This document shows positions 17,101-19,104 of a stretch of DNA of 19,104 nt, piece by piece. The notes below the pieces were generated by a model. That model did not search any database and was not told where the DNA came from. It worked only from the letters and a program-made list of their open reading frames with translations. The stretch is from Thermoplasmata archaeon (GTDB lineage: Archaea > Thermoplasmatota > Thermoplasmata > GCA-020350865): contig CP070672.1 in the NCBI GenBank assembly GCA_020351895.1, positions 3,957,312-3,976,415 on the forward strand, in the 5' to 3' direction. A program made the translations under genes and the position numbers. How positions within the stretch are numbered: position 1 is the stretch's first letter; each line of letters opens with the position of its first letter.

Positions 17101-17107
17101 CCCTCCT
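17101..17107 (-). promoter_or_regulatory. ribosome binding site without a usual start codon
   Basis: AGGAGGG on the minus strand, 7 bases before an ATA codon (17092-17094) that opens the frame of the 1911 aa protein. It is 67 bases before ATG 17034, too far to serve it. A second near-consensus stretch, GGGAGGAGTGATC, lies just upstream (17115-17127). Confidence 0.5.
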
Positions 17108-17308
17108 ATTCAGATCACTCCTCCCTTGGAGACCTGAGCTTTCTTTATTGTTCTCCGTCGGAATATCGCGTGAATACCGTGGGAATCCACCATGATGTTA
17201 TTCTGGATTATCCCCTAGTTCATTTGGATACCTGATGGTAGATGAGAGCCGTTTGATATTGATATGATGCCCACATTCGTCACGATAATACGGTCCATTT
17301 AGATGTAA

Positions 17309-17334
17309 TATATATAAGTTAATACATTTATAAT
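17309..17334 (-). promoter_or_regulatory. TATA-like promoter for the two-gene surface-protein operon
   Basis: Two AT-rich matches on the minus strand, ATTATAAATG and TATATATA, in the only strongly AT-rich part of the gap. No other convincing promoter lies closer to the 1911 aa gene. Confidence 0.4.
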
Positions 17335-17435
17335 TTTCTTTGTTTGGTTCAATCCATATGAAGTATTGAAGAATCTGGCCGTCATAATTTTATTTTACCG
17401 TCATATCCAAGTATTACATCCGAAAAGAATTGGCC

Positions 17436-18275
17436 TCAAATCCCAACAAAGCCGTATCTTGTAACTGCGGTGGTGGATATCTGATAACCTTCTGCCATTA
17501 ACATATCTGTGACATAGGCACCATCTGGCATAATGGTCTTATGCCACATCCACCGCTGCTCCACCATGTTATAGTAGTTCATCCCCCATATATCGGGTAT
17601 CTCGTCACAGTACCAATCAACAGATTTCTCGTTTGAAGGTTTTAGAGGCAGCCCCACAGTGTCATATCCTTCATCAAAGTCTGCAATCCAAACCCCTATA
17701 GTGTATGTTGTGGTGCCCATTTCACCGGTGGAAAGCTCTGGCACAACTATATAATAATAACGAATGCCTGGTGAGGGAGTGAAGCCATAGGTCATAGTTT
17801 CGGAACCCACGGTCTTAATTGATGTTAGAAAATAATCATCGCCCAATGTTCCCCAAAAACCGTCTCGAGTTGGGGAATGATATACACGGTACTCATCCAC
17901 GCCCTCAGTCATTCCCGCAGGACGAGCCCAATTCAAAGTTACGGCAATAACAACACCGAAATCCTCCACAGATGCCGTAAGACTCCTTGCATCCGAGTCC
18001 CAATCAAAGCCTATAAAAGAATTTTCGTCATGTCGAATCATGGCTCCCGGCATACCGCAGAATGTATATATTGTGGGAATTGAAAAATTCACTTCGTACC
18101 CCTCTCCAACACTCACATTTGAGTTATCGTTGGCTCCTTCTCCCAGATCGTGACGCACCCAACGATAGGAACCATCCATCCATTTGATATAGCTCGCACC
18201 CATATCTGTGGTGTACCAATCTGTATCCTGGGTTTGCAGGGGCTCCAATGGAAGAGAAAAAGTATTTGTTCCTTC
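17436..18275 (-). repeat. shared C-terminal module, copy 3
   Basis: C-terminal about 280 residues of the partial protein at the right edge, from NTFSLPLEPLQTQD to the stop. Terminal block EQRWMWHKTIMPDGAYVTDM, then AEGYQISTT and F-V-G-I-stop. The central part is the most diverged of the three copies; the last 45 codons remain very close. Confidence 0.85.
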
Positions 18276-19104
18276 AATAAACTGTTTAGTCCATTTCCCA
18301 ACAGTTCTACTTGTACAACTGACATTGCCGTCTGTATTCACGGTTCTTATTGTATAATATAGCTGCTGAGAATAATTCAAATCCCCTGGTTTTGCCGCAT
18401 ATGTATCATTCCAAGTGGTTCGAAGTGGAATTACACCAAAATCAGAATGAACGCTCGTGTTCACATAGGGCGTTGAGAAATTGAATTCAGTTTGGTTTTC
18501 AGATCTGTAAATAAGATAATAGGCTATGCCTGGTGAGGATGGATGGGTCCAATTCAGGCTGATGTTTTGACCGGTTCCCATGGGATTTTGAAAATCATCA
18601 ACAACTTTGATGTAAGGCATGGGAGGAAGGGGCTCGGGAAGTGGAGGTGGCGGTGGATCTATGACGTTTACCATTGTCTTTGGAAAGAGCTTCGTAACAG
18701 GCAAATCTTCCCAGTTGACATACTTGATTCTCGAGGCAGTGAAATTGTTCGCCTCAAGATAACCGGCCATGGTAGATTTTACGTCAAAAGTGACTTCCCA
18801 AACCTCGTCTATCAAGATTCTACTTACATTCCATTCTAAAATTGTGTACCCTGATTCGTTCACATAGATATGATCAGGTTCAATGGTGAAACTGCCTGGG
18901 ACATAATCTATCCAAGGAGGTAAAACATCCCGTATCATGGGATCGGAATCGGAAGTATCCAAATCACGCCCTGCCGTCTTGTCGATTACGGTTGCTATGA
19001 TCTGGTAAATACCCCGAAGATCCTCAGCGGTCTCGGCATAATAATATTCAGCCCCAGTTATATTTGCGATTTCTCTTAATACAGTTTCACCTCCGCCCCC
19101 CAGC
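17436..19104 (-). CDS. giant exported protein, N-terminus beyond window edge (VWA end, DUF11-like, FN3)
   Basis: Partial gene: the reading frame is open through the right edge, so the TTG codon at 18960-18962 is not a true start. The visible 555 residues begin inside the end of a von Willebrand A domain (ETVLREIANITGAEYYYAET, compare LFLQEIANITGGKYYPAAT in the 1911 aa protein). Then follow a DUF11-like domain (IRDVLPPWIDYVPGSF), a Pro-rich linker (PPPPPLPEPLPPMP), a fibronectin-III-like domain ending SRTVGKWTK, and the shared C-terminal module. From the VWA end onward it is a clear paralogue of the 1911 aa protein, domain by domain, so a similar large N-terminal region is likely outside the window. 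It ends F-V-G-I without membrane anchor. Surface role is inferred. Confidence 0.9.
   Translation of the reverse strand, partial: LGGGGETVLREIANITGAEYYYAETAEDLRGIYQIIATVIDKTAGRDLDTSDSDPMIRDVLPPWIDYVPGSFTIEPDHIYVNESGYTILEWNVSRILIDEVWEVTFDVKSTMAGYLEANNFTASRIKYVNWEDLPVTKLFPKTMVNVIDPPPPPLPEPLPPMPYIKVVDDFQNPMGTGQNISLNWTHPSSPGIAYYLIYRSENQTEFNFSTPYVNTSVHSDFGVIPLRTTWNDTYAAKPGDLNYSQQLYYTIRTVNTDGNVSCTSRTVGKWTKQFIEGTNTFSLPLEPLQTQDTDWYTTDMGASYIKWMDGSYRWVRHDLGEGANDNSNVSVGEGYEVNFSIPTIYTFCGMPGAMIRHDENSFIGFDWDSDARSLTASVEDFGVVIAVTLNWARPAGMTEGVDEYRVYHSPTRDGFWGTLGDDYFLTSIKTVGSETMTYGFTPSPGIRYYYIVVPELSTGEMGTTTYTIGVWIADFDEGYDTVGLPLKPSNEKSVDWYCDEIPDIWGMNYYNMVEQRWMWHKTIMPDGAYVTDMLMAEGYQISTTAVTRYGFVGI

Larger units (their letters stand above)
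17095..17435 (-). other. intergenic leader region between two giant-protein genes
   Basis: About 340 bases without a supported gene. On the minus strand there are two overlapping TATA-like stretches (ATTATAAATG at 17325-17334 and TATATATA at 17309-17316), predicting transcription from near 17285 and thus a leader of about 190 bases, unusually long for an archaeal gene. A 27-codon open frame starting ATG 17193 and ending TGA 17110 lies in this leader, and an imperfect hairpin (CAGGTCTCC with GGAGTGATCTG) overlaps the first of two ribosome-site-like stretches. Nothing protein-like is visible on the plus strand. Confidence 0.4.

Noticed and set aside
18960..18962. TTG as start of the rightmost protein
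   Set aside because: The frame stays open to the window edge and the upstream codons match the end of the VWA domain of the 1911 aa paralogue.
1..19104. CRISPR arrays, tRNA or rRNA genes, insertion sequences
   Set aside because: No regularly spaced direct repeats, cloverleaf-like stretches, transposase motifs or terminal inverted repeats were seen by eye; a covariance-model scan was not possible.

Overview
The window looks archaeal, most likely a member of the Thermoplasmatota or a related uncultured lineage. The evidence is an insert-type (long) FKBP prolyl isomerase, two tungsten-type aldehyde:ferredoxin oxidoreductases (AORs), TATA-like boxes about 25-40 bases ahead of several genes, GGTG/GGAGG-type ribosome binding sites, and very large secreted multidomain proteins. 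The lineage is inferred from gene content, not from a marker gene. No rRNA, tRNA, CRISPR array or insertion sequence was seen.

Layout. Positions 1-1370 hold a small conserved-type hypothetical protein (minus) and, divergent from it, a membrane protein with an acidic N-terminus, two membrane helices and C-terminal TPR repeats (plus). Positions 1493-5421 hold two divergent AOR-family genes around a short shared promoter region. One is a long variant with an altered iron-sulfur motif and the other is a canonical AOR with a short C-terminus. Positions 5483-6265 encode a small lipid-facing or surface protein: signal peptide, PKD-like domain and C-terminal membrane anchor. It converges on an FKBP gene (6351-7268, minus) whose C-terminal tail is a long Glu/Lys/Gly repeat.

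From 7437 to the right edge, everything lies on the minus strand and encodes three giant exported proteins (about 1279 aa, 1911 aa, and at least 555 aa cut by the window edge). They combine jelly-roll, PKD/DUF11-like, lamin-tail-like, von Willebrand A and fibronectin-III-like domains. All three end in the same roughly 270-residue C-terminal module, which stops at the same residues (F-[VI]-G-I-stop) with no membrane anchor or known sorting signal. The 1911 and 1279 aa genes are 22 bases apart and form a probable operon.

Most interesting points: (i) the shared C-terminal module is a candidate cell-surface assembly or sorting domain, itself an internal duplication; (ii) in the 1279 aa protein this module is split by about 320 residues of inserted carbohydrate-binding-like sequence; (iii) the 1911 aa gene seems to lack a usual start codon at the place where the ribosome binding site and signal-peptide n-region require one (an ATA sits there); (iv) the FKBP tail continues in frame, in the same amino-acid style, beyond two stop codons; (v) one AOR has C-x3-C-x3-C instead of C-x2-C-x3-C and lacks the Asp of the DxxGLC motif.
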